DNA from: Bdellovibrionales bacterium
GTDB lineage: Bacteria > Bdellovibrionota > Bacteriovoracia > Bacteriovoracales > Bacteriovoracaceae
Direction of reading: 5' to 3'
NCBI GenBank assembly: GCA_023250815.1
Contig: JAHEZZ010000003.1
Span: 1 to 40,815 of the forward strand
DNA length: 40,815 nucleotides
Positions 17,324 through 26,743 of the stretch are shown one piece after another; positions within the stretch are counted from its first letter, which is position 1; every line of letters starts with the position of its first letter. Below the pieces are notes generated by a model. That model was not told the DNA's origin, did no database searches, and saw nothing but the letters and a program-made list of their open reading frames with translations. A program made the position numbers and the translations under genes.

Positions 17324-18862
17324 ATGGAAGATCGCATTGCCGGTGGCAAAGTTGAGCTTTTTGACTTTGATTGTTTTTCCGTAAAGGGGCTTGATGCATT
17401 TGAATTTTTGCAAGGCCAACTTGCGAGTGACATCTTATTAGCAGAGACAGAGAAAAAAGTAATTCTCTGCTCAAGAATCAACCGAGAAGGAAAATTAAAA
17501 AGTTTTTTTTATCTTTATAAAATTGAAGATTATTTCAGGCTTCTTATTCCCTCTTCCCTCGCCCAAGATACGATTTTAGATTTACAAAAGTTTATTATTT
17601 CTGAAGATGTGGAAATTGAGGAATTAACAATTTTGCACACATTTGTATTTGGGGAGTCTTCTAGTGTTTTTGTTGACGAGATGAAGGCCGAAATATTTAA
17701 CGAAGAAGGCCACCTTGTTTTAAATACAGAGGATTCTCGGTTACAAGAACTGCCAATAGTGAATGCTTCAGTCCTTGAAATAATTAAATTTTTAAATTTT
17801 TGGCCAAGCTCGAATGATACGAGGCTTTTTATAGAGAAGTTTTCGTGGGAAACTCCTTTTGCGAAGTCTCTAAGTTTAAGCAAGGGATGCTATTTGGGGC
17901 AAGAGTCAGTCAATAAAGTATTGTCTGGCAGGGGCGCAAATTATTTTCCGGGCCTTCTTCTCTCTTCTTCGCAATTTAATCTTCAGAGAAACCTCTGCGA
18001 TGGAGCAGAGGGTAAGATTATAAAGTATGGTGGTGAAGCCGTTGGTGAAATTTTATCTTATTGTTTTTTTGATGAATTTAAAATTTACGCTTGTGTAGTA
18101 AAGAGAGAGTTTCGAATCAACAATAAAGAATTTGAATTTGAGCTTGGTGGAAAGAAGATTCTCGCAAAATTTTATAATTTCCCACTTTTTAATTTTAATT
18201 TAAATAGTGGGAAATCAGAATATTTGCAAAACATTGGACAAAAACTATTTGTAAATGACGAAACAGATAAAGCGATTAGTTGTCTTCGACAATCATTACA
18301 TTTTAACCCTGAAAATCTAGAATCGCTGGAGTCACTTGGAGTAATTTATTTGCGCATTGAAAAATTTATTGAAGCAATTATATGTTTTGATAAACTAATT
18401 GAACTGTCGCCGACATCCCCTCTCCCTCATACAAATAAATCTATAATCTTTGCGAAGCAAGGAAAAATTGAAGAAGCAGAAAAAGAAAAAGAGCAAGCAG
18501 TACTCAAGGAATTTCAAAAAAATAATAACTTACATGGCCCTGATCAAGTTGCTGAAAAAGAGGATATGGTCAGAGAGGAAATGTTTTTAGATGTATTAAT
18601 CATTGATCCCGATGATAGTTTTGCAAATTATGGATTAGCTGAGATTAACTTTAAAAGAAAAAACTTAGAAGAAGCGAAGATGTATTTAAACAAATTATTG
18701 ATAATAAAAAGCAATGATTATAATGCTTTGTTTTTAATGGGGAAAATATTATTGGAAAATGGAAAGGTGTTAGAGGGTTTAGATTATTTTAGAAAAACGG
18801 TAACTGCTGCAGCTGCAAAGGGTGATTTGAAAATAGCAAATTTAGCGCAAGGATACCTATAA
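17324..18862 (+). CDS. YgfZ/GcvT-like folate-binding protein fused to C-terminal TPR repeats
   Basis: KGCYLGQESVNKVLSGRG matches the YgfZ K-G-C-Y-x-G-Q-E signature; C-terminal half contains TPR-like helices (AISCLRQSLHFNPENLESLESLGVIYLRI...). ATG at 17324 is more likely than the ORF start at 17267 inside the upstream gene. Confidence 0.8.
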   Translation: MEDRIAGGKVELFDFDCFSVKGLDAFEFLQGQLASDILLAETEKKVILCSRINREGKLKSFFYLYKIEDYFRLLIPSSLAQDTILDLQKFIISEDVEIEELTILHTFVFGESSSVFVDEMKAEIFNEEGHLVLNTEDSRLQELPIVNASVLEIIKFLNFWPSSNDTRLFIEKFSWETPFAKSLSLSKGCYLGQESVNKVLSGRGANYFPGLLLSSSQFNLQRNLCDGAEGKIIKYGGEAVGEILSYCFFDEFKIYACVVKREFRINNKEFEFELGGKKILAKFYNFPLFNFNLNSGKSEYLQNIGQKLFVNDETDKAISCLRQSLHFNPENLESLESLGVIYLRIEKFIEAIICFDKLIELSPTSPLPHTNKSIIFAKQGKIEEAEKEKEQAVLKEFQKNNNLHGPDQVAEKEDMVREEMFLDVLIIDPDDSFANYGLAEINFKRKNLEEAKMYLNKLLIIKSNDYNALFLMGKILLENGKVLEGLDYFRKTVTAAAAKGDLKIANLAQGYL

Positions 18863-20272
18863 TGAATAATGCCCTATTTTGTCGTTAAGATCATTAAGGG
18901 AGTTAAAAAAAATGTCGTTAGACTTATCCTCTTTTAACTCAATGATCGATTGTTTATATTCACCCTCACACATGTCTATGAGTTCGTAAATCCAAGAAAT
19001 AACTTCATACCCTCGAAGAGTTATTTTCTTCTTTTTGTATGCATGATCAATGAATTTCCGGGTGTGGCCAAGCATTTCGTATTCTTCTACAATTCTTTTG
19101 TTAATTTTTTGCAACGAAAATTTTGATTCCTGATATTTTTTTAATATGGCCAAGACGTCAGGATTAAGAAAAGATTTTTTTATCTGGCAAAAGATTTGAA
19201 GTGCAAAATAAAATGTGAAAGTCGCATGATAGATGCCCCTAATTGGCCTGAGGGCCTGTCTCCATGGGCTAAAATAAATCTTTTCATCATCCTCATTAAT
19301 GAGTTCTTCTTGATTAAGAATTGCGTTTAGATAGTGATGGCCATTTTCATGAATAATGTCGTCAATTAAATCTAAAAAATCTCTTTCAAAAACATTAATA
19401 GATGAAAATGCAGGAAGTCCTTGCATCGAAAAGCTGACGATTCCTGGCTCATTAATTAATACAAATGTTTCAGAAAAATTTTGTACAGTATTTAATAAAT
19501 CGATTGAGACTAATTCGATAATTTTAAATGCATCACTGAATAGATTTTGTGAATTTATATTATGAATTAACTTAAACTGATTAAAAATTAGACTTGATTT
19601 AACTTCTGAAATTTTACAGGTTTCCGTTTGTTCATCTAGATTGATCTCCATTCCTCTGTATGGTAAATTAAATTGTTCAAGTGATAAAAGGGCGAAATCT
19701 TCTCTTGGTAAATTAATAAAAAATTTATTTTCTCTAAGATAAATTTGATGATCATTGTCGCCGATATTTTCCAGTGGAAGATAAATGGCCTTATCGAAAT
19801 CAACTTGTTTTTTTGTGGATATTTGCAAATAATAAAAGCTAATGACATGATCTTCTAAAATCCTCATAGATTTCAAAGAACATTCTTCAATCGTTTGCCC
19901 TTCTTCTTGATACGCTTTAAAAAAATTAACAAGATCTGAATCGTTCCAAAAATCCAAAATCTCTTCTTCGATTTTTTGGAATACTTTATTGCTTTTTTTA
20001 TTTATATGTGAGGATAAATCTTGATGAAGTTGTGAAATATAAACAAAATTATCGATTAAAGTAGTCCAATAAAACTTCATTGGAGAATAAGTGGCAAGGT
20101 CATTTTGGCATAAAATTTCATTCAGATCTTGCAGAAATGTTTCACTGAAAAGTGATTGTGCTTCTATGCTCTCTATGTCTTCTCGCATTTCAGAAATAAA
20201 ATCATTAAAAACAGTTTCAATATTTTTTAAAAGAGTTACTTGAAAATTCTGATTGAATAATAGGTTGTTCAC
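18857..20272 (-). CDS. HExxH-motif protein resembling alpha-KG-HExxH-type peptide beta-hydroxylases
   Basis: IIHENGHHYLNAILNQEELINEDDEKIYFSPWRQALRPIRGIYHATFTF resembles 'HExxHxxLxALL...YxAPWRxDPRPLxGLLxGxYAH'. GTG start. Confidence 0.55.
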   Translation of the reverse strand: MNNLLFNQNFQVTLLKNIETVFNDFISEMREDIESIEAQSLFSETFLQDLNEILCQNDLATYSPMKFYWTTLIDNFVYISQLHQDLSSHINKKSNKVFQKIEEEILDFWNDSDLVNFFKAYQEEGQTIEECSLKSMRILEDHVISFYYLQISTKKQVDFDKAIYLPLENIGDNDHQIYLRENKFFINLPREDFALLSLEQFNLPYRGMEINLDEQTETCKISEVKSSLIFNQFKLIHNINSQNLFSDAFKIIELVSIDLLNTVQNFSETFVLINEPGIVSFSMQGLPAFSSINVFERDFLDLIDDIIHENGHHYLNAILNQEELINEDDEKIYFSPWRQALRPIRGIYHATFTFYFALQIFCQIKKSFLNPDVLAILKKYQESKFSLQKINKRIVEEYEMLGHTRKFIDHAYKKKKITLRGYEVISWIYELIDMCEGEYKQSIIELKEDKSNDIFFNSLNDLNDKIGHYSL

Positions 20273-20288
20273 AGAGAAGCTCTAAAGA

Positions 20289-20363
20289 TGGCTGGGAAGG
20301 TGGGACTCGAACCCACGACCAATTGATTAACAGTCAACTGCGCTACCACTGCGCTACTCCCCA
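20289..20363 (-). tRNA. tRNA-Asn(GTT), CCA encoded
   Basis: Reverse complement TGGGGAGTAGCGCAGTGGTAGCGCAGTTGACTGTTAATCAATTGGTCGTGGGTTCGAGTCCCACCTTCCCAGCCA folds as a cloverleaf (7-bp acceptor with one G-T, GGTTCGAGTCC T-arm); anticodon GTT. Confidence 0.97.
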
Positions 20364-20528
20364 ACACTTTTGGATAGTTAAGCAATATAGGTAGGAATTT
20401 AAAATTTGTCTAGAAAATTAAATAGTTAAAGCGCTTCAGGGCCATTCTAAATAGTTGATAATATGTATAAAAATGATCAATTAAAGTGTTCTCCTGGCAA
20501 AGCCGACAAGATACCTGGGGTATTGATA

Positions 20529-20951
20529 ATGGAACAAAAGCAATCAATCTTTTTTAGATTATTGGGGGTTTTAACTCCCGAAGTTATTGCCATGTTGACC
20601 ACGATATCAATGGGAGCAAATAAATTATCGCTTACAGAGATGATACTAGCGGCTGAAAATGGCGATAAGGGGCCCGCTCCTTCAAATGTGGTGTTGATTG
20701 AAGATTTAAAAAAAGAAAAGGTTTGTGAAAAGATTGCAGAACCATTTGATTCATCCATTGAAGGTGTGAGTGCCACTATTCTCGAAGTTAAAAAGCGCTT
20801 AAAAAAATCGCAAGAAAAAATAAAAGAATCAGAAATATATGGAATGTATAAAAAAAGTTCTTTAGTTGATTTAAATCAAGCAAGAAAAAATCGCGAAGAT
20901 ATGACCAAGTCTTCAAATCTTGGCGTCTTGGTAAATAAAAAACAGGCGTAG
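20529..20951 (+). CDS. Hypothetical protein
   Basis: ORF MEQKQSIFFRLLGVLTPEVIAML...; ORF track start is 20463, internal ATG at 20529 also plausible. Confidence 0.45.
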   Translation: MEQKQSIFFRLLGVLTPEVIAMLTTISMGANKLSLTEMILAAENGDKGPAPSNVVLIEDLKKEKVCEKIAEPFDSSIEGVSATILEVKKRLKKSQEKIKESEIYGMYKKSSLVDLNQARKNREDMTKSSNLGVLVNKKQA

Positions 20952-20970
20952 GGTATACCACTCGTAATAC

Positions 20971-20995
20971 TGAGTTTTCCATACCGGAAAACTCA
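20971..20995. terminator. Hairpin between convergent genes (possible terminator)
   Basis: TGAGTTTTCC-ATACC-GGAAAACTCA: perfect 10-bp stem, 5-nt loop; no clear T-tract on either side. Confidence 0.5.
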
Positions 20996-22513
20996 AACGT
21001 GATCAGTATATAAAAGTCCTTTTATCGAAGAAATGGGTTCTGCTTTATTGTCTTTATTTTCAATACTAGACATTTGATAGACACAAGAATCAATTGTACT
21101 AGCTGCCGCTGGCCTGTAATTTCCAGAGTTTTTTATTCCTCCGAAGGGCAACCTTGCAGAACTACCAACTGTCGATCGGTTAAAATTAATGACACCGCAA
21201 TCAACTTGTTTTACAAAATATTCGTAATTATTTTTTTGAGAAGAGAAGAGGCATGAGGCCAGACCAAATTCTGAACTGTTTACAATTGTCACCGCTTCTT
21301 CTAGCTCAGAGTAGGGTACAATTGTGCAATTAGGTCCAAAAATTTCGCTGGTTAAAAAGGTGCTAGTGTTTTTATATTTTTGACCAAGATGTATACTGGG
21401 GCTTACATAATGTCCTTTGAATTTTTTTTCGATTTGCTTTCCACGCATAATTTCTTCGAACCCTTCTCGTTTCGCCATGCCCATGAATAGCAGATATTTT
21501 TCTAGGGATTGTTGATCAATAAGGGGTCCCATGAATGGTTCTTTTTCATATTCAATTGGATGATCAATTATAATTTTTTTTGCCAATTGATGAAATTGTT
21601 CAACAAAATTATCAATTAAATTTTTATGCATAAGAACGATTGCAGTAGAGACACATCTTTGTCCGGCAGTGAGGAAGCAGGCCTTTAAAAGTTCAGGCAT
21701 AACAATATCAAAGTTTGCATCATCATGTACCACGCTAAAGTTTTTTCCACCAAGCTCAACAGCTACAAGTTTGTTTAGGTCTTGATATGTATTTTCAAGA
21801 ATTTTTCTTCCGACATCAACCGAGCCTGTGAAGTGAATACATTTTATTATTTTTGATTTTGTAAGTCGGCGTGCAACTTCGCCATCGCCTTGAATGAGGT
21901 TGATTACTCCAGCCGGAAAGCCTGCTTTATGAAAACATTCGATAAGAATTTGGCCACTGTGAGCTGTTTTTTCAGAAGGTTTAAATATAATACTATTCCC
22001 TGCCGCCAGGGCGTTAATCATTTGTCCGTTTGCCAAATGGCAAGGAAAATTGAAAGGGCCAATTACCAGTGTTGGGCCAAGGGGTTTGTAATAGACGTGG
22101 CCATCACTTCCTGGAGCTATCGATTCAATAATTTTATGTGCAATCTTGGGGAGTGAATCTTCAATGGTTACTTTGACTTTGTTGGCAATTGTTCCAACCT
22201 CGGTTAAAGCTTCCCAAAATGGTTTTCCGGTATCAAGTGAAATTGCGGTGGCAATCTCATTTTTTCTAAGTTCAATAATTTCTTGATATTTTTTGAGATA
22301 GGAACAACGATCTTGTATTGGTATATTTTTCCAAATTTTAAAACCGTTGTATGCTGATTCTAAAACTTTGTCGACATCTTCTAGAACGATAGGCATATCC
22401 CACAAAAGAGTGTCGAGATCGGCCGGGCAGAATCGCTTGAGAGAGTAATCAAATTTTTGGGGATTACTGAATAAATTATTGTAATAGTTTCCCTGTAATT
22501 TAAATTTTTCCAT
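20993..22513 (-). CDS. astD: Aldehyde dehydrogenase, succinylglutamate-semialdehyde dehydrogenase-like
   Basis: GPFNFPCHLANGQMINALAAGNSIIFKPSE, ELGGKNFSVV, TAGQRCVST, FGGIKNSGNYRP; adjacent to astA. Confidence 0.85.
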   Translation of the reverse strand: MEKFKLQGNYYNNLFSNPQKFDYSLKRFCPADLDTLLWDMPIVLEDVDKVLESAYNGFKIWKNIPIQDRCSYLKKYQEIIELRKNEIATAISLDTGKPFWEALTEVGTIANKVKVTIEDSLPKIAHKIIESIAPGSDGHVYYKPLGPTLVIGPFNFPCHLANGQMINALAAGNSIIFKPSEKTAHSGQILIECFHKAGFPAGVINLIQGDGEVARRLTKSKIIKCIHFTGSVDVGRKILENTYQDLNKLVAVELGGKNFSVVHDDANFDIVMPELLKACFLTAGQRCVSTAIVLMHKNLIDNFVEQFHQLAKKIIIDHPIEYEKEPFMGPLIDQQSLEKYLLFMGMAKREGFEEIMRGKQIEKKFKGHYVSPSIHLGQKYKNTSTFLTSEIFGPNCTIVPYSELEEAVTIVNSSEFGLASCLFSSQKNNYEYFVKQVDCGVINFNRSTVGSSARLPFGGIKNSGNYRPAAASTIDSCVYQMSSIENKDNKAEPISSIKGLLYTDHV

Positions 22514-22516
22514 AAT

Positions 22517-23551
22517 TTAACTCAAATGAATTGCACTTGTTAAAAAGTGATTACTTAATGATAACATTTCACCTTCTTTTGGATCAATATGAAAATTAGT
22601 GAGATCTCCATTCTTTTTGATCTCGGCATTTATTCGTACGGCGCTAAAATCTTTTGAATCGCCGTTTGAGATTAGAAGTGGTTTTATCTTTTCAGATTTT
22701 ATATTTTTGTCGTAGATAATATTACCATTCATCAAGTTTGATATTAGGGTGATGTCGTTCAGTTTTACTTTATAGTGTGGCCCTCCATCAAAAGGGTCAA
22801 CTTCATGTACATATTTAAAGCCGATATGTTCCAGCATCTTTTTGACGGGCAATGTATCGGCACCAACTTTTCCGATTGCGTTTCTAGCGTCAGTTGGCAA
22901 GAGAGTTACATAGATAGTTTCTGACGGATAAAGACTTAGAATAAATTCTTTATTTTCACGACTTAGAATATCGGCATCATGGTAGTTCATATTCAAAAAT
23001 CGTCGTCCAATGGCCTCCCATAGTGGAGAGTTTCCATTTGAATCAAAGGGGGGCATGAGTTCTGATAAAATAGTTTCTTTGAAACGTTTCGGATTCATTC
23101 CCATATAAAGGAATCTAGAAAAAGAAATAAATTTTCCTAATTTTTCTTTATTGTTACGGTATGCGGGATGAAGAATCAGTCCACCAATTTCAGTTGGCCC
23201 ATTGGTATCAATACCCAGTTTTAATGTGCCATGAATGAAGCCTGTGTTTAAAGATTTGCTAAATTTATTTTCTTGAGCAACTTTTAAATAAAAGTGAGGT
23301 TCTTCTTCGTTTCCGTGTTGTGAGTGGATCATAGATGTTCCGATCACTTTTCCGGTAGATGTATCTTCTAAAACAAAGATATAAAAATTATCATAGAGAT
23401 GAAAAGAGGGGAGATGAAAAGATTTGATAGACTTATTAATTTTTTTTTCAATGATACTTTTATCTGGAGGAAGATTGATAAATAGCGCCATCTGACTTAA
23501 GTCGTATAAGGATTCGAGGTCTTCAGCTCTCACTGATCGAATAACATACAT
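22517..23551 (-). CDS. astA: Arginine N-succinyltransferase
   Basis: LHPAYRNNKEKLGKFISFSRFLYMG, SPLWEAIGRRFLNMNYHDADILSRENKEFI, DPFDGGPHY: AstA/AruFG pattern. Confidence 0.88.
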   Translation of the reverse strand: MYVIRSVRAEDLESLYDLSQMALFINLPPDKSIIEKKINKSIKSFHLPSFHLYDNFYIFVLEDTSTGKVIGTSMIHSQHGNEEEPHFYLKVAQENKFSKSLNTGFIHGTLKLGIDTNGPTEIGGLILHPAYRNNKEKLGKFISFSRFLYMGMNPKRFKETILSELMPPFDSNGNSPLWEAIGRRFLNMNYHDADILSRENKEFILSLYPSETIYVTLLPTDARNAIGKVGADTLPVKKMLEHIGFKYVHEVDPFDGGPHYKVKLNDITLISNLMNGNIIYDKNIKSEKIKPLLISNGDSKDFSAVRINAEIKKNGDLTNFHIDPKEGEMLSLSNHFLTSAIHLS

Positions 23552-23562
23552 AGATAATCCTT

Positions 23563-24354
23563 TTAGCGAATTAAACTTAGAAGTTTTTGGAAACTTTTAT
23601 CTTGAAAACAATAGGAGAAATACAGTTCGATTTGATTATGATTATTTTCAAAGAGGATATCTTTATTTATGAGTTTTAATTGGGCCTTTAAAATTTTAGA
23701 AGCTTCACCAGTCATTGTAATTCGGTGAAAAGAACTTAAGACTTCTAAATCAGGGAATACCATAGAGAGCTCTTTTTTCCAGCTTTCTATTTTTTCGCTG
23801 CGAACTTTTTTAAGAGGCATTAGTCCTTTTAAGTATAAATTTAGAAAAAGTTCGAAGGCCATTACTTCTTTGCAAAAGTTGGAGTTTTTCCAATCGTAAT
23901 TATTATCAACTGGCCTTTCTCTATGTAAAATAATTTTAAGAAAGTTTGAAATGGGTAGTTCTAAATCAATGTTCCGATCAATAAGGTCGGGTATTTCTTC
24001 GATGAAGTTTATTTTAGTAGCGGAATTAAGTGTTTTTTGATCCGAAATAAAGGAAAAATTTATTTTCTTATTTAAAATAGCATCAAGAAGATTGCTAATT
24101 GAAATTAAGACATTTGGAAAATTATCTTTTTTATCCTGGGCGATTATTTCGGCCCTCAAAGACAGGGGATGGTTAAATCCAAAGCTTTGTATAAATGGCT
24201 TTTTTTTGAAATCAAGATTTTCCTCCACTTTATTTTGATGAGTATATAAATAAGATTCAGAAAATTTTTTATCTAAAATTTCAAATTGATCATTGTTGTC
24301 GCTTAAATTCATAGAGCTGCCGCAAAAATCATTTTTATTATTAAATAGCGCCAA
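23563..24354 (-). CDS. Hypothetical protein upstream of astA-astD
   Basis: 263-aa ORF 12 bp upstream of astA; no recognisable motif. Confidence 0.5.
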   Translation of the reverse strand: MALFNNKNDFCGSSMNLSDNNDQFEILDKKFSESYLYTHQNKVEENLDFKKKPFIQSFGFNHPLSLRAEIIAQDKKDNFPNVLISISNLLDAILNKKINFSFISDQKTLNSATKINFIEEIPDLIDRNIDLELPISNFLKIILHRERPVDNNYDWKNSNFCKEVMAFELFLNLYLKGLMPLKKVRSEKIESWKKELSMVFPDLEVLSSFHRITMTGEASKILKAQLKLINKDILFENNHNQIELYFSYCFQDKSFQKLLSLIR

Positions 24355-24392
24355 ACGAGCTTGATTTATCGGAAAGTGAAAACGATAATTCA

Positions 24393-25055
24393 GTGATGGA
24401 GAATAACATCAAAGGCCCAGATATGTCATTAGAGTCGAGCTATTTTGCCGGTGATGTTAATGTTACAATAAAAAAATTATTGGAATTAAAAGATCATTTT
24501 TCAGATGGACTCTATTTTTATAATCTAGGGACACTCTATGCTAAGAAGGGTGATTTTGCGCTGGCCAGGTATCATCTTGAAAAATCATTTCGAGAAGGGT
24601 TTTACTCGCCGCGCATGTTCCACAATCTAAAATATGTTGAAGAGCATTTGAATTTAAGACAAGAGAGAGATCATTCATTCTATGAGAAATTAATTTTTAA
24701 ATCGATAGAATATCCGCCAATTTTTTTCCTTTTGCTGCCTCTTGTTGTTGCCTTATTGCTTTTTATTGCAAAAAAACTTTTTAAAGAATTAAGTGTCATT
24801 TTATATTTTTCGATTCTTAGCTTGGCCTTTATTCCTTTGTTGTTTATTTTTGCTTTAAATAGTTATTTTAACACTGGAGTGGCATTGAATGGCCCAGCTG
24901 TTTACGATGCGCCTTCTGAAATTTATCCTTCTCGAATCAATTTATTAAATGGTGAAAAAGTTTTAATAGTTAGAAATAAAAATGGTTGGTCAGAAATAAT
25001 TTATCCTTCAGAATTTTCAGGCTGGGTGAAAAGTAAGGATCTTGGAATACTTTGA
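24393..25055 (+). CDS. TPR + TM + SH3-like domain protein (BatE-like architecture)
   Basis: TPR (YFYNLGTLYAKKGDFALARYHLEKSF), two TMs, C-terminal SH3-like GEKVLIVRNKNGWSEIIYPSEFSGWVKSKDLGIL. Confidence 0.65.
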   Translation: MMENNIKGPDMSLESSYFAGDVNVTIKKLLELKDHFSDGLYFYNLGTLYAKKGDFALARYHLEKSFREGFYSPRMFHNLKYVEEHLNLRQERDHSFYEKLIFKSIEYPPIFFLLLPLVVALLLFIAKKLFKELSVILYFSILSLAFIPLLFIFALNSYFNTGVALNGPAVYDAPSEIYPSRINLLNGEKVLIVRNKNGWSEIIYPSEFSGWVKSKDLGIL

Positions 25056-25069
25056 AAAAATGAGGAATT

Positions 25070-25711
25070 ATGGCTAAAGGATTCGAAGAAGATGTAATGG
25101 AAAAGATTTCACAGGGAAAAGATATTCAAAAATTAGATATTCCAATTACCAGATACTTTTGGCAATCGGGCCCATTTGGCAGTTCTTCTAGCGATAATAT
25201 TCCAAAATTTATTAGAAAAATTTCTGTACTTAAAAATTTTTCTGATAATGAGCTTAGAATTTTTTCTAAATATTTACATCATAGAACATTTAGCAATGGA
25301 GAAATTATCTTCAAACAAGGGAATATTGGGATTGGTTTTTATATTATTCTCTCCGGGCAAGTCGATATTGCAGTAGAAAAAGATAACGGACAAAGTTTTG
25401 AAGATAACGGTAAGGAGTCTCTTGTTTTAACCCTTGAAAGATTTGATTATTTTGGAGAGCTGGCATTGTTACAAGAGAATAGCATAAGAAATGCCTCTGC
25501 CTATGCGAAGGAAAATTGCAATTTGTTGGGTTTTTTTAAACCAGATCTTGATGAGATGATTGAGGAATATCCCGTTGTTGCAACAAAACTTTTGCAATCA
25601 ATTTCAATGATTATTGCGAATAGATTATTTTCTGTTACTGGCGAATTGCGCAAATTAAAAAATCATATCGTAAAATTAGAGGGTGAAAATGTCCAAAGTG
25701 GTCAGAGATAG
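25070..25711 (+). CDS. Cyclic nucleotide-binding domain protein
   Basis: FSNGEIIFKQGNIGIGFYIILSGQVDI...FDYFGELALLQENSIRNASAYA. Confidence 0.85.
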   Translation: MAKGFEEDVMEKISQGKDIQKLDIPITRYFWQSGPFGSSSSDNIPKFIRKISVLKNFSDNELRIFSKYLHHRTFSNGEIIFKQGNIGIGFYIILSGQVDIAVEKDNGQSFEDNGKESLVLTLERFDYFGELALLQENSIRNASAYAKENCNLLGFFKPDLDEMIEEYPVVATKLLQSISMIIANRLFSVTGELRKLKNHIVKLEGENVQSGQR

Positions 25712-26741
25712 ATTTTCACAAGACAATTTAAGAACATTCTTTTTTTTAGGAGTTTTTTTTGTAGCATCTACGATGCTTTTATCGGTTCCTAGACTAATGG
25801 CCCCCTTAGCTTTTGCTTATGTATTAAATTTAATGTTTTCTCCGATGCACCATCTAGGGAACAAATTTAAACTTTCCAAATCATTAATGGCGGTAATTGC
25901 AATCATATTTTTAATTTCAGTGATTGTTCTGCCTCTTTACTTGGGTGGCCCTGTTATTAATGAAGAGTTACAAAATTTAACGTTTAATTTTCCCAGCATA
26001 GAGTTGACCCTTAGAGAGAAATTTATTCATTACGCCACACTTGTTAAATTAAAAGTCGGTTTTGAGGTTAACGAAAAATATTTTGATGATGCCATAAAAC
26101 ATACTCGAAATGCTTTGGCCCATATTGTCTTGGCCTTGCCGACTTATTTAGCAAGTTTTTTAGAATGGCTTTTTGTGGTTCCCCTTTTCCTTTATTTTTT
26201 TATCAAATCGGGAAAAAAATTTAGAGTGATGGTATTAAAATTGGCCCCTAATATGCTTTTTGAAAGAGTTTACTATTTTGTTTTTCATTTTAATAAAAAG
26301 ATTGGAGATTATGTTTTTGCTAAATTTATAGAAGCTGCTATTGTCGGAATAATAATTATTACGGGATTGTTATTTTTTAAAATTAAATTTGCCATCATAC
26401 TTGGCATTTTGGCCGCAGTGACCAATATTATTCCTTATGTCGGGCCCCTTTTGGGCATGGTGCCAGCAATTATTCTAACATTTTCAGAATATGGACATGG
26501 CCCAGAATTGATAGTTGTAATAACCCTATTTTGTATTGCCAACGTGATTGATCTTGCCATAGTTTTTCCAGTGTTAGTTTCAAAAATTGTGGATTTACAT
26601 CCGATAGTGGTTGTTGTCAGTGTGATTATTGGATCACAATATTTTGGTCTGGTTGGAATGGTTATTTCAGTTCCAGCTGTTGCTGCATTGAAACTAATTT
26701 TTGTAGAGCTATACCGAACGTTTTATTTAACCAGTGATTAA
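25689..26741 (+). CDS. AI-2E/PerM family transporter
   Basis: Multi-TM; AAVTNIIPYVGPLLGMVPAIIL and GLVGMVISVPAVAALKLI. ATG at 25689 preferred. Confidence 0.88.
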   Translation: MSKVVRDRFSQDNLRTFFFLGVFFVASTMLLSVPRLMAPLAFAYVLNLMFSPMHHLGNKFKLSKSLMAVIAIIFLISVIVLPLYLGGPVINEELQNLTFNFPSIELTLREKFIHYATLVKLKVGFEVNEKYFDDAIKHTRNALAHIVLALPTYLASFLEWLFVVPLFLYFFIKSGKKFRVMVLKLAPNMLFERVYYFVFHFNKKIGDYVFAKFIEAAIVGIIIITGLLFFKIKFAIILGILAAVTNIIPYVGPLLGMVPAIILTFSEYGHGPELIVVITLFCIANVIDLAIVFPVLVSKIVDLHPIVVVVSVIIGSQYFGLVGMVISVPAVAALKLIFVELYRTFYLTSD

Positions 26742-26743
26742 AG

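Noticed and set aside
20477-20776. 99-aa minus ORF antisense to 20529-20951, considered as a RiPP precursor for the HExxH enzyme
   Set aside because: No leader/core pattern or repeats; low support for either strand as precursor, so not called.
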